NCBI GenBank assembly: GCA_035582835.1
Contig: JAYKAV010002932.1
Coordinates: 1,084,500 to 1,148,499, forward strand
Direction: 5' to 3'
From: Phoebastria nigripes
Taxonomy: Eukaryota > Chordata > Aves > Procellariiformes > Diomedeidae
Length of the DNA stretch: 64,000 bases
The first letter of the stretch is position 1, and each line of letters begins with the position of its first letter. Shown here piece after piece: positions 40,017 through 52,000 of this stretch. The position numbers and the translations under genes were made by a program. The notes under the pieces are model-generated. The model worked only from the letters and a program-made list of their open reading frames with translations. It had not been told where the DNA came from and searched no databases.

Positions 40017-43000
40017 ATGGTGGCCTCAAAGCTGGTGCTGTTGCTGCTGGTTGCAGCTCTCCTGCTGCACGTGGCCACCACGCTGAAGATCAGCGCCTTC
40101 AACATCAAGACATTTGGGGACAGCAAGATGTCCAACCAGACTATCGCAGATATCATTGTCTCTGTGAGTGCTGGGGGAGAGGAGCAGCCCTGGCCACTCT
40201 CTGGTCTCTGGGATGCAGCCAGCTTGGGGCAGTTAGACACTAGCTTTCTGCAGGCATCCGTCCATCCATGTGTCCATCCATGCATCCACCCACCCATCAA
40301 TCCACCTGTCTACATCCCACCATCCATCCACCTACGCCTCCATCCATGCACCATCCATCTGTCCATCCATTCATTCACCCATCCATCTGTCCATCCATCT
40401 ATGCCTCCATTCATACATGCCTCCATCCACGCCTCCCTCCCTCCATCCACCCACACATCTGCTCTTCCCCCATCACCATCTCCAACCTTGGGCCACCTCC
40501 ATGGGTGGCAGACAGACGGGTGTTAGAGGGCACTGTGTCACCCCAGGGTCCTTCCAAGCCAGAGGACACCAGCAGAGGAGCTCCTTCCCTGGCTCTTGGG
40601 TCCCTGCTGCCCCCCCGTTGCCAGCCTGGGAGCCTTCACAGCCCAGCCCAGGCACCCACGGGTGCCCCCACGAGCAGCTCCTTGCCGGGGGCAAGCAGCT
40701 CTGAGTTTGTCCCCCCAGATCCTGATGGGGTACGACATCATTGTGGTGCAGGAGGTCCGGGACTCCGACCTGAGCGCTGTGACGAAGCTCATGGACCAGC
40801 TCAACAGGTGACCTCGATGGCGCAGAGCGGGGGGTGCCTGCAAATGGGATGCTGGGACAGATCCTGGTCGGTGTCTTGCCGTGCCGGGGCACCTCTGCCT
40901 TGGCGGAGAGAGCCCGCTGGGTGCTGGGGGCACTGGGAGCCTCCTCTCACCCTCTCCGCATCTCGCTCCCAGCGCGTCCCCGCACCCATACAGCTTTTTG
41001 GACAGCATCCCCCTGGGTCGGACCACCTACAAGGAGCAATACCTCTTCATCTACAGGTAAGGGATGCCACCAGGGTCCGGCATCCCCTGTGTCCCTCCCA
41101 GTGGTCCCCAAAGGGAGGTGGGTACCTTTGGGGGCCCCGGCTGTGGCAGGAGGGCCTGCTCTCCTCCCTCAGGTCAGACATGGTCTCCGTACTGGGAAGC
41201 TACTACTATGACGATGGCTGCGAGCCCTGCGGGACCGATACCTTCAGCAGGGAGCCCTTCATTGTCACGTTCTCCTCGCCCACCACGCGTGAGCAGAGCA
41301 GGCACATGGCAGCACCTCGGCTGGCACTCGGGGGCTGCCCAGACCCGGCATGGGGTCCCCTCCACACGGGGCTGAGCCTGGAGCCGTGCCTGCCAGGCGG
41401 GGGGGCTGCACCCTGGAGCCCAGCTCAGGGTCTCCACGGGGATCCTTCACTGCTGTGGGGCCTTCTCCCACCCTGGGTGCTCAGGGGTCCTGGGTACCTG
41501 CCCAGCATGGCCAGCACTGCCTGCTGTTTCCCACCATCTCCCATCTCCTCCCATTGCCTGTCATATCCCACTGTGCGCTCTCTCCAGTTGCATGCCATAT
41601 CACGTCTCCAGCTGTTTCCCATCGTGTCCCACATCCCATCACCTGCTACCTCCCATCTTGTGCCATATCCCACCTCTGCTTCCTCCAGTTGCGTGCCATC
41701 TCCCATCGCCTGCCATCTCCCACCTTATGCCATCTCCTACCCTGTGCCATCACCTCCACCTCCCCAGCAGCTCCCCAGGGCACACACACTCTCCCATCTC
41801 TCTCCCACCCCCATCTCCTCCCCAAAACCATGGCAGCTTGGAAAAAATGATGGGAAACAAGCAGAAAACCCCAAACCACGTGCAGAGGGATGCAGCTCCC
41901 TGCTGGAAATTCCGGCCTGGAGGACAGGCAGATCATAAAAAGCCAATGCACCCTTTCCCTTCGGCAGCTTTTCCTGGCCGGCAGCTGGGGCTTGGCCTGG
42001 GGTGGTCCCCTGGGGTTCCCGCTCCCTTCCCGGGTGCTGCACCCGAGCCGGGGGCTGACGGCCGCCTGTCCGGCAGAGGTGAAGGAGTTCGTGATGGTGC
42101 CCCTGCACGCTGAGCCCAGCAGCGCGGCAGAGGAGATCGATGCGCTCTACGATGTCTACACTGACGTCGTCAACAAGTTGGCGACTAACGTAAGTGGTGG
42201 CGGGGAGCTCAGCTCCTTCCTGGGGCAGCCGGGCAGGCTGGGGTATGGCCACCGCACATCCCAGCAGCCGTCCCGGGATGGACGTGTCCCATGGGAGACC
42301 TCTCATACCCATCAGAGCAGGTGCCGCCCCGGCAATGTCTGGGCAGGGAGCTCCTGGGTGGCTCCGCTGCCATTACTGGGGAGCCCCAGGGGGGTTTCTT
42401 GCTGCCCCATAAGATTTTAGGGAGCCCTTGGTGCCCTGTAAAGTCCGAGGGCAGGGATACAGCGCGCTGCCCCACAGAACATCCTCCTCCTGGGCGACTT
42501 CAACGCCGACTGCTCCTACGTGACCAGCGCCCAGTGGCCATCCATCCGCCTGCGCTCCCTCGACGCCTGCGAGTGGCTCATCCCCGACAGCGCCGACACC
42601 ACCGTCTCCAACACCACCGACTGCGCCTACGACCGGTGGGTGCCACGGTGGTGGCGCAGAGGCTGGCACGGGGGGGGGACCGGCAGGCGCTAACACCTCC
42701 ATGATGCCCCGGCAGCATCGTCGCCTGTGGCACCGCGCTGCGCCAAGACATCGAGCCCGGCTCTGCCACCATCAACAACTTCCAGCAGACTTTCCACCTC
42801 CAGAACAAGGATGTGAGTGAGGGGCCGGGGCACACAAGCCCGCCGGCACNGGGATCCAACCCACCACGCCTCCCGGGAGTGGGGGTGGGTTCCCTGTTCC
42901 CCAGGGCGCCCCCAAGGGTGGCCTGACCCCAACCCCTGCAACAATGCAACCCCCCAGCCTGAGCATTTTGGGGTACACTCTAAATTTTGGGATTGGAGTG

Positions 43001-43139
43001 GAGCTTTGGGGTCCCAGCCAGCCATTGACAGCGATGGCGGGTCCGGACGAGCTCAGCCACCTCTCTGCTTTCCCCCCACACCCAGGCTTTGGCNGTCAGC
43101 GACCATTTCCCGGTGGAGGTGACCCTGAAAGCCTGCTGA
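40017..43139 (+). CDS. DNASE1: DNASE1, deoxyribonuclease I
   Basis: Secreted Ca/Mg-dependent endonuclease that degrades extracellular DNA to 5'-phosphate fragments. Coding exons: 40017-40163, 40719-40807, 40973-41056, 41173-41288, 42077-42189, 42478-42635, 42716-42812, 43086-43139; 858 nt, 285 residues (human 282). A hydrophobic signal peptide spans residues 1-22 and the mature chain begins LKISAFN. Catalytic and metal residues equivalent to bovine E39, E78, H134, D168, D212 and H252 are present at E61, E100, H156, D190, D235 and H275. Both family disulfides can form: C123-C126 in CEPCG, which marks DNASE1 itself, and C195-C232. N-glycosylation sequons occur at N40 and N228. Three extra cysteines (C214, C240, C285) are unusual. 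The first coding exon follows a cacacag acceptor, implying an upstream UTR exon. One ambiguous base at 43094. Confidence 0.95.
40252..40470 (+). repeat. CATC/CCAT microsatellite in DNASE1 intron 1
   Basis: About 220 bases of interrupted catccatccatc repeats with tgtc, caccc and tacgcc interruptions. Degenerate copies suggest an old array. Confidence 0.85.
41520..41760 (+). repeat. Minisatellite in DNASE1 intron 4
   Basis: Tandem imperfect units of roughly 20-25 bases with the theme 'cccatctcccatcgcctgccat' shuffled with ttgtgccatatcccacc. It is pyrimidine-rich and purely intronic. Confidence 0.7.
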
Positions 43140-43293
43140 GCCCGTCCCCACGCCGGTGGCTACCAGGACACCCCGGCACGCACCTGCGTCCCTCATGGGA
43201 GCCCACACAGCACCAGTACCAGCCAAGCTGCCCACCGTCTCTGCAAGGAGCTGCTCTTTGGGGTCTTGTGGGAATGGGATGCTCTCCGCTTCC

Positions 43294-43299
43294 ATTAAA
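43294..43299 (+). terminator. Candidate DNASE1 polyadenylation signal
   Basis: ATTAAA 155 bases after the DNASE1 stop codon and followed by further adenines. It is the first poly(A)-like signal on the + strand after the gene. Confidence 0.55.
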
Positions 43300-44982
43300 A
43301 AATGAGCCTTTTCCAGCCCTTGCAGCTCTGAAGGGAGGGTCCCTTCAGCCCCCCCAACAGCCCCCCACACCCAAGCCCCTTGTCCCCCTGCCAGGGGCAG
43401 CCCCACCAGGGCTGGAGCCAGGGAGGTCCCTGGGGCCAGGGGTCCCCCCGGACCCGTGGGGCAGCAAGAGCTGCTTCCCTCTGAGCTGCCAGCAGCAAAA
43501 GCAGGGACACCGGGATGGGNCTGGGAGGCTCCCGGCAGGATTTGGCCCCCTTGCTGGGTCGCAGGATGCTCTTCCGCTGACTTGGGGGCTGCATCCTGCT
43601 GGAGCCTGCCTGGCTGCGGGGCAGCTGACGGGGCACTGACGGTGAGGGTGGGGGGAGGCGGAGGACGTGAGTCAGTTCCCGGGGGGTTCGGTGCCTCCTG
43701 GGGGGGTTTCAGTTCCGGCACAGAGCTGAGGGACACCGGACTCATCCTGTGACTGGATGTGAGGATGCAAAACTGGCAGCGCATGCAAGAGCCNGGCAAG
43801 CCCTGGCATGAGCTGCCATCGCCTCCCTGCCTGCCCCGCTGCTGGCACCCCGGCAGAGCCGCCCNCTCCCTCAGCCAGGGTGATGCCATGTGCCGGGGTG
43901 ACGCCATGTGCCGGTGCGGGGGATGCCAGCTCCGCTGGGGCTGCTTTGGGTCAGCAGTGAGGCTGATTTGGGTCACCAGTGGGGCTGCTTTAGGTGACAA
44001 CTGGGGCTGCTTTGGGTCACCAGTGGGGCTGTTCTGGGTGACTGTCGGGGCTGGGGTTTGCAGCCGCTCCCTCTTGCCAAGGCTGGCAGTGCTCAGCCTG
44101 CCTGACCCAGACACCCCGCCATTTCCTTCTCTCCCCTTTAATTACACTGTCTGAATCACCCACATTAAGGCCATCACCCTTCACCGCCTGCCTGGCCACC
44201 GTGCCCCGCACCATGACCCGGGGGGCCACCCCAGCTGCAGCACCCCAAGTCCTGTGCGCCCACCCAGCCCCACCGGGATGCCCCGGCACCGCTGTGCCTC
44301 CCCAGCCACCCTTCGCCGCGTCGGCACAGGGGCAGCTATGCTGGCCCCACCCTGCCGCCCCGTGGGTTTTTGGTTTCCCAATGTAGGAAGGAGCCCAAAG
44401 CTGTGCCAAAACCCCCACGGGGGTGTCCGACTCATCCTGCTTTGCCGGCACCTCCACCGGGAATAAAGCCGCCCGTCCTGCTGCCGAGAGGGCAGAGGTG
44501 CTGCGCACTCGGCACGGTAAGGACGGATCTGGGCTCGGCACCTTCAGCCGCGAACTGGGAGGGACTGGGATGAGCTGGGACGAGCTGGGACNAGGAGTCG
44601 CTCCCTTACTCCGACAGTGGGGGCTGCAATCAAGTTTAAAGACGTGGAGCAGCCAGGGTGCCNGCGGTCGTGGCTGGTGGGCGATGGAGACATCCTGGTG
44701 GGGAGCAGAGCTGGGTGATCCCGGGGGCTGGCAGAGGTGCTGCCAGGCGGATTCACNGCGGAAGGACGGGATTTAGCTTCCCCTGGGACCAACGAGCCGG
44801 CAGACAACCCATGCCAGCTCTGCGGGCTGCTCCGGGCAGTGCCCACCGCGGCACACTGTTGCATGCCAGGACTTAGGAAGGACCTACATGGATTATTTTT
44901 TGCTCTATCCCCAAATCCAAAGCAGTTTTCCAAGTTTGGCTCCCAACACTGCATCCCTGCGACTCAGCATCCCTCCCGGCAG
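43300..44982. other. Spacer between DNASE1 and DNASE1L2
   Basis: About 1.7 kb of GC-rich DNA. It contains a short tandem array at 43925-44055, with five imperfect copies of a 27-base unit (ggctgctttgggtcaccagt theme), and no recognisable exon. The DNASE1L2 promoter and a non-coding first exon should lie in its right half, because the first coding exon is preceded by an acceptor. Confidence 0.5.
43925..44055 (+). repeat. 27-base tandem repeat
   Basis: About five copies on the theme ggggctgctttgggtcacca, with changes in each copy. No frame across it resembles a known protein. Confidence 0.75.
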
Positions 44983-44983
44983 G

Positions 44984-47900
44984 ATGGGGACCGTGGTGCT
45001 GGCACTGTCCCTGCTGGCCNTGGCTCTCCCGTGCCTGGCCACCGCCACGCTGCGCATCGGCGCCTTCAACATCCAGGCGTTCGGAGACAGCAAGATGTCC
45101 AACGAGGAAGTGGCGGGCATCATCGTCAGCGTGAGTGCAGCCGGGGATGGGCTCTGTGCTGGGGCAGACCCAAAACGTGGCTCCTGTGCCAGGGACACGT
45201 GGGGACGTGGCCATGGATGGGATGGCATCCCAATGCCAGGGATGCCCTGGGTGGATGAAGGCTTGGTGGGGACCAAGGTGGGATGTCAGGCACACCCCGC
45301 AGTCCCTCTGAGCCCTTCGTGGGGGCATCTGCCCCCACGCCAAGGGATATGCGGGTCCCCTGGTGCTGCACCCAGCACTGCGTCGGGGTGCCCGGCTGCG
45401 AGACGGGTGGGAGAGGAGAGGGTGGCCCTGGGCCAGCAGCAGGCTCCCTCTCACCATCACCATCCCTCTCGGCCCCGCAGATCCTGCGCCGCTACGACGT
45501 GGCACTGGTGCAGGAGGTGCGCGACTCCGACCTCAGCGCTGTCACCCAGCTCATGGAGCAGCTTAACAGGTACGAGCGGGACCAGGGCTGAGAGCGCACG
45601 GGCTGAGACGCCAGGATTAGCAGGGAAAGCCAAGCTGCCTGAGCAATAAAAGGCCAAAAAAAGTTGTCCATCAGCAGAGGATCTGTTTTTGGAAAGGGGA
45701 ATAGGAGAAAAGTGCTNGGGCTGAAGCTTTGAGCAAGCACTGAAAAAGCTGCCGGGAATAATCCGGGGAGGGGAAGGGGGATCCAAGCGGCACAAAACCC
45801 CTCCGAAAGCTGCAATCCCACCAGAGCACACAGGATGGAAAGGAACTACAGCTCTGGCAAGCTCTGTCTCCAAAATCCAACAGGACAGGGCAGAGGCGAG
45901 AGGGGATGAAGGGGGCAGGGGCAGGCAGCCCNCCGCACCCCAAGACCCTGCGAGTCGCAGGGGGACGCTGGGATGGACCCAGCGGCAGATGATGCTCTGA
46001 AGCGAGCAGCTCAGGCACCCCAGGAGGAAAAGGGGCTGCTGGGGTCGGCTAAAACCCCTCCGCCATGTGGGTGCTGANGCTGTTTTGGGTGAGGGCACGG
46101 GCCGGGGCCGGGCTGGGGCTGGGCGGAGGTTGCTGCTGCCTTGTTGAAAGGCAGCGAGTGCTCCCGAGCAGGTACGGCCAGCCCACGTCCTCGCCCCTTT
46201 GGTGTCCCCTCCAATACGGCCACAAAGCAGCCGGGGCAGGGAGGGTGACGCCAGGCTCCACGCGGCCCCGGGCTGCTNATTAACCTAATTTAGCTTTGCT
46301 GCAAATGAAGGTGGGGAGCGTCCCTGCAGAGAAAGGGGTGGCAGGAGCCGCCCCGCGTCCTGCCCGCAGCCGGCCATGCCCGAGGAGCCACCCCGGGGTG
46401 GCGGGGACAGCAGGGTGGCTCAGAGCCACTAGACCCCCTGTTACCCCACGGCCCATGGGGACAGCAGAGCAGGACCGGCTGGTGCCAACCCCATGGCCGC
46501 CCAGCCCCTGGCCATGCCAAGGTCACCCCAGGACGGTACCAGCCATGTCACTGGTGCCAGCCATGTCACCATCCTGCCTTTGCCTCTCCGCAGCGTGTCC
46601 ACATCCCCATACGACTACGAGATCAGCGGCCCCCTGGGACGGGACAACTACAAGGAGATGTACCTCTTCATCTACAGGTAATGGGGCTGGGCGCACTGCC
46701 ACCTGTCCCGCGGCACCGCGGGGCCACCGACACCGTGGAGGGGACACAGGGGCCATGCTGAGCCCCAGGATCACCATCCCTTTGGTCCCACAGGACAGAC
46801 GTCGTGTCCGTGGTAGACACCTACCAATATGAGGACCCCCAGGACGTCTTCAGCCGGGAACCGTTCATTCTGAGGATCTCAGCGCCCCGCACCAGTAAGT
46901 GGGGGGACGAGTGGCCCCGGGCGGTGCCATGGGGAGGCCGCGGGGCTGATGTCCCTCTTCCCTGGCAGAGGTGGAGGAGTTTGTGCTGGTGCCGCTGCAC
47001 TCAGCCCCGCACGATGCNGTTGCCGAGATCGATGCGCTCTACGACGTCTACCTGGCCATCGTCAGCAAGTGGGGGACTGACGTGAGTGCTGCTGGCACTG
47101 GGGGTGGCACTGAGGGTGGGCGCTGAGCCCCGCGGACCATTCGACCCATGCTGGGTCCCCGCTCCGAGGCGAGCGCAGCTGGTGCAAGGGTGGTGGGACG
47201 GGGATCCTGGTCCTGCCCCATCCCCTGCCATGGAGGGCTGGTGTCGGGGTCAGCCCCGTTCCCCAGCCGCCACGAGCCCCCCCATCTTCTCATCACAGAA
47301 CATCATGTTCCTGGGGGACTTCAACGCCGACTGTGCCTACGTCCAGCCGAGCGACTGGTCANCCATCCGCCTGCGCACCAGCGATGTCTTCAAATGGCTG
47401 CTCCCCGATGACACCGACACCACCGTGGGGAAGTCGGACTGCGCCTACGACAGGTAAGCGCCAGGTGAGGTCCCCCCCTGGCACCCCGGGGCCCCCCTGC
47501 CCATCCCGCACCACCAGCGGCNGAGCGCGGGGGCAGGAGCGGGACCCACCGCTCGTGTTTCCCTGGCAGGATCGTGGTGTGCGGCGCCAAGCTGAAGAGA
47601 AGCATCGTGCCAAATTCAGCTGCCATCTACAATTTCCAGCGCGCTTTCCAGCTGGAGCAGGAGGAGGTGAGCCAGGCTCACAAACCTGGGGCTCAAACAG
47701 GCACCAAAGCTGAGCTGCCCTGGGCAGCACCGGCTGTGGGGCTGCCGGCGTCTGTTGGGGATTAGGCAGCCTGGCCGTGGCCACGTAGCTGCCGCATTTA
47801 AGAAAAAGCCCAAAAGCNGCGTTGAAGCAGCTCCAGCAGCAGCCTGAGCTGGCTCTGGCCGCAGCACGTGTGCCCCTGCCAGTCTGCCTGCCTGCTGGGA

Positions 47901-48449
47901 CGCCAGCACAGCCCCTGTGTAAGGCACGCTCCCCTCCCGGGACACAGCCTGCAGCCAGCTAATGGGGAGCTCGNGGTGCCCAGGGATCCATGGGTGGCAA
48001 CAGGAGGGGGGATTTGGGGTCATTGCTTGTCCCCTTGGGGAAGAGATGAAACGCACGGGGGTTTTTGTAGTCTTTCACGGGCAGGACCCCANGGCATGGG
48101 GCAATCAAAGCCAATCTCTGACCACCTGTAGCTGGCACAGAGCTCCCAAGCGAGACATGGGGGTCTTGGAGGGCAGGCACCCCCCTGCCAGCGCCCGCCC
48201 CAGGCCACACCTTGGCATCCCTCCACAAGAGACACCAAAACTGGAGCCTTGTGTGTTGAGCCTCTTGGGGTTGNGTCCCCCTCCAGCAGGCAGAAGGGTC
48301 TGGCAGGGTGATCACAGTCACCCTGCTGGCCCCACCACCACGGCGAGGGGCTCACCGAACCCCTGCATTACGCCTCCGCACCTCTCNCCCTCCTCCAGGC
48401 CCTGGCAGTCAGCGACCACTACCCGGTCGAGGTGNAGCTGACAGCTTGA
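44984..48449 (+). CDS. DNASE1L2: DNASE1L2, deoxyribonuclease I-like 2
   Basis: Secreted DNase I paralogue; in mammals it acts mainly in keratinising epithelium. Coding exons: 44984-45130, 45481-45569, 46594-46677, 46794-46894, 46969-47081, 47299-47453, 47570-47666, 48399-48449; 837 nt, 278 residues. Residues 1-22 are a signal peptide and the mature chain starts LRIGAFN. Catalytic equivalents are E61, E100, H151, D185, the Asp of CAYDR, and H269 in SDHYPVEV. The assignment to DNASE1L2 rests on TYQYEDPQDVFSREPF, which lacks the CEPC disulfide of DNASE1, and on KWGTD and FKWLLPDD. It is adjacent to ECI1, as in human. The start is the ATG just after a ggcag acceptor; an in-frame upstream ATG at 44888 lies before that acceptor and was not used. 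Ambiguous bases at 45020, 47018, 47362 and 48435 leave single codons unresolved. Confidence 0.94.
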
Positions 48450-48745
48450 GCTCCTGTGCGGCCACAGACCACGATCCAGCTCCAGCTCCCACCACCACCA
48501 ACCCCTGTGAAGCGCTCCAGGCAGCCCCATCCACGAGCCCTGCACATGGGCTGCTCCAGGTCCCGGTCTGGAGAAGGATCGCAGCCGGCTGCNGACCGTG
48601 CCCAATCCCCCCCAGCCTACGTGGCTCACGGCAGAGCCCACCCAGCCCACCATGAACCAGAGCCCGGGGACAGGCCACCAGCCAGGAAGCAGTGACCGCA
48701 GTCAGGCTGGGGAATGACGCATCCACATCCTACCTCATCAAAGAC

Positions 48746-48751
48746 TTTATT
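48746..48751 (-). terminator. ECI1 polyadenylation signal
   Basis: Canonical AATAAA on the minus strand (tttatt on +), 325 bases beyond the ECI1 stop codon. The signal lies only about 300 bases from the DNASE1L2 stop, so the two genes end tail-to-tail. Confidence 0.75.
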
Positions 48752-49075
48752 GACAAATCTCATTTCACAATTAGCTGTTGGACAGGAGGGAGGATATCCA
48801 AGGACCGGCAGGCTCGGACCATAGTGGTGTCAAGACCTTCTCCCTCTCCGTTCCTCGGGGGAGCTGAGCAGGCAGCTCTCCCCACTCTCAGGAAAGGCAG
48901 CGATGGTGTCAGGCACTCTGTGGGGACTAAGGGGAAGGGGCAGTTGGGGCGGCCATGGGAGCAGACAGCTTGTCACCAATTGCTGACACTGCAGATGGCT
49001 TCACTATGAAAGTCTACAGCTACTGCAGCGTTTTGGAGGGTCACTCCTTGGACTGGGCCCCNGCCGGCTGGCTCC

Positions 49076-52000
49076 TTAGCTCTTCTTCTTCTTTAGCATC
49101 TCCATGTACATGCGAAGTGACTTCTGGATGGACTCTTTTGAGATGAAGGTGACGAAGTTCTGAATGTCTTCCTCCCGGTGAGCTACCAGGCGGTCCAACA
49201 CCGCCTTCCTCATCATGGACTTGGTGAGCTGACGGGCATGGTCTGCGGAAAGGAGACCGAGGATAGGGAATGCGCGCGGTCGTCACCCCCGACCAGCTCT
49301 CGGCCACTGCCACCATGTGCAGGTCCCTCCAAAGGGGAGGTACCGCATACCAAAGGGCTCTTTAAACCAGCAGGGAAAGGTGTAAGAAAAACCCACCGGC
49401 TGGAAGCTGAACTGGATAAATTCCCATACAATAAATTATGATCTGTACCACTCTGGGGAAATGACTGATCTGCTGGGACAGATGACAAAAAGTTGTGCAC
49501 CTCTTTCTCTTTGCACCCTCCAGAGCCCAGCCCCCACCCCAGTACACACCACCGGGCTCAGGACAGCAGTAACCAAACAAAAATCTCTGCTATTTGAAAC
49601 TGCTCTGGCTCCAAGCTCCCTCAACCCAACCCCTTTGACCTCTGGCAAGACACTCTGCTCATGCCAAACGTGCCGTACAAAAACCAGCAGCGCTGTCCCC
49701 TCAAGCTCATCCCACCGGCAGGCTCTGGGCCAGTTCAGTACAGATACGTGGATGCTGCTGGAGCAGCACTGGCTGCTGGAGCTGACCGAAGCCTCGAGCA
49801 CACATCTGCTCACACACACAGAGCCACGCACAATGATGCAGCTGCACATCTGTTGCACAGATGTTGCATACGTGCTCTCAGTGTGCTGCAACAGCGACAG
49901 TGAAATGATGACCAACCCCCCTATGCACTGGGAACCCGAAATCGCTCCAGCACCTGTGTGCTACAGACACCTTCACCTGGACAGGCTCCCCCCGGCTCTG
50001 ATTTAGGGCTCTGGGGAAGGATCTGCACGGTGCCTCCTGGAAGTCAGGAGAGAGCACAGCTGAGACATGCTCCCCACTCTTGGGGGCTGAGGTTTCACTC
50101 TAANGCCAGGACAGCAGGGGAGAGAGCTGTTTAGGGACCCTCTTCCAAGGCTGGGACACAAAGTGACAGTCCTGGGACCCATCCATTTCTGCCCAGTTTC
50201 ATTCCAATTTCTACAGAAAGAGCAGCCGAAGGGTGATAGGTAGCTGCACCTCCCTGCAGCACTCAGGAGGTGGCATGGGATGGGATAGCTCAGATCTAGC
50301 CCTGGCCCATGGAGAGCCCTCTCCCAGCCCAGGAGCCATGTGCTGCCAGTCACGGAGGAGCCCAAACACGCATGTGATGTCTGCGCTTGCTGTCTGTCCT
50401 CACGCCCCCATCACCATCCCCAGCTCAGCAGAGTGACGAGAATTGATCCAGACCACAAAGGCAGACTGGCAGCCACCCAGGCCCTCTCGCCCAGCCTGTT
50501 CCCTCAACTCCACAGCAGCTTTCCTGGGGTAACACCTCCACTGACAGACACAGAGATTCAGTTTGTATCTGGAGCTTAGGCACCTCCGGATTGACTCAGC
50601 AGGGCTGGCAGGGCGAGCCTAGCTGAAGCCACATGCCCTACACACCCAGCATGGTGTCCTCCTGCGCGGGGGCACTGGCAAGCACGTCTCTGTTAGCCCA
50701 AGGCTGCCTGGACCNCTGTGCTGAGCTTTCCTACCTCCCAGCCATCCACACCTTCCCTTTAAATGGAAACTGTTACGTAGCTCGCAGGTACCAGCCCTGG
50801 TACCTGTCCTTCCCACCNAGATCAGAACCCCTCTTCCTCTACCGGAGGTGCTGCCCTTACCNGGAAGGGCCAGCCACTGTGCCATAACAGCTGCAGCCTT
50901 CTCCTGGAGCTTCTCCTCTGGCACCAGCTCGTCCACGAGGCCAAACTTGTGGGCCTCGGGTGCGGGGTGGAGGGAGCCCAGCTGGAGGGAGCGTTCAGCA
51001 ACTCGGTGTCCCACAACATTNGTGAACGTGTCCTTAAACCTAGAAGAGATGGGAGGAAAAGCCACTGCCAGGGAAATAAACACCCAGCAGCAGCCACACC
51101 CAGACATCGAAGCTAGGAGCACACTTGGTCCCACTCCAAACAGCAGCTACGGGCTCAGCCACGCTGTGCAAAGTCAGGCGAGCAGAGCCATTTTCGGTAC
51201 TACCCCAACAGAGTCCACCCTCCTCTCCANGAGAGCTGCTCTATTTACCCTCAGAGCACAGGTCCCAGCTGTGCCCACTTGCTGTGATGTGAAAGCTCCT
51301 TTCCAACAGTATATTTACACATTCTTAAGGCAACCAAGGGTCCATGCCTGATATATTAGTGCCCCTACGCTTCCAGAGATCCCCATAACCATGGGATTTT
51401 GCAGGTACACAGCCTGTACCCACAGAAAAGCATATTCCCAGACTGAGTCTGACCAGGGAGATCTCCCACCACTAGTTTCGGAGTTGACTGCAGAGTCAGA
51501 ACTGAGGTCCTCACTGGTGAAGAATCTGAAAACATTCTGCAGCCTAAAAGCTTTTCATGAGGTGCTATGTCCTGCAGCTGCAACTACCTGATCACTGACA
51601 CATAAAACTACATCTCAGCAGCCAGTTAAACTGATTAATAAACTCCTTGTTTAAGGAGTTAATTAAGATTAATTCTTTTTGGAGACCTACACTTGAGACT
51701 AGAAGTGGGAGGCACTGGCCTACCAGAAGGGAGCCACAATGCCCAGCTGGGCTTCGTTCAGGCCGATGCTGAATTTGGGGTTCTCCACCATGATCCTGTA
51801 GTCACACGACAAGGCAAGGAGACAGCCTCCCGCCGGGCTGGACCCCTGGCAAAGAGAAGGAAGGAGTGAGTCTAGGTCATGGTTACAAACATCCCTGTGC
51901 CCCCAGCCTCGCTGTTTCCTCCAGAGCAGGGAAGACACGGGGTGACAGAGCAGATGTTCCCCAAGTCTCTGATTACCTGATTCGAAACAGCCCTAAAGAA

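Noticed and set aside
40252..40470. Regularly spaced short repeats considered as a CRISPR-like array
   Set aside because: The units are contiguous CATC repeats with no unique spacers, in a vertebrate intron.
40268..41938. 556-codon + strand frame beginning [10 protein letters not shown]
   Set aside because: It runs through the CATC microsatellite, DNASE1 exons in the wrong frame and another intronic array; it is compositional.
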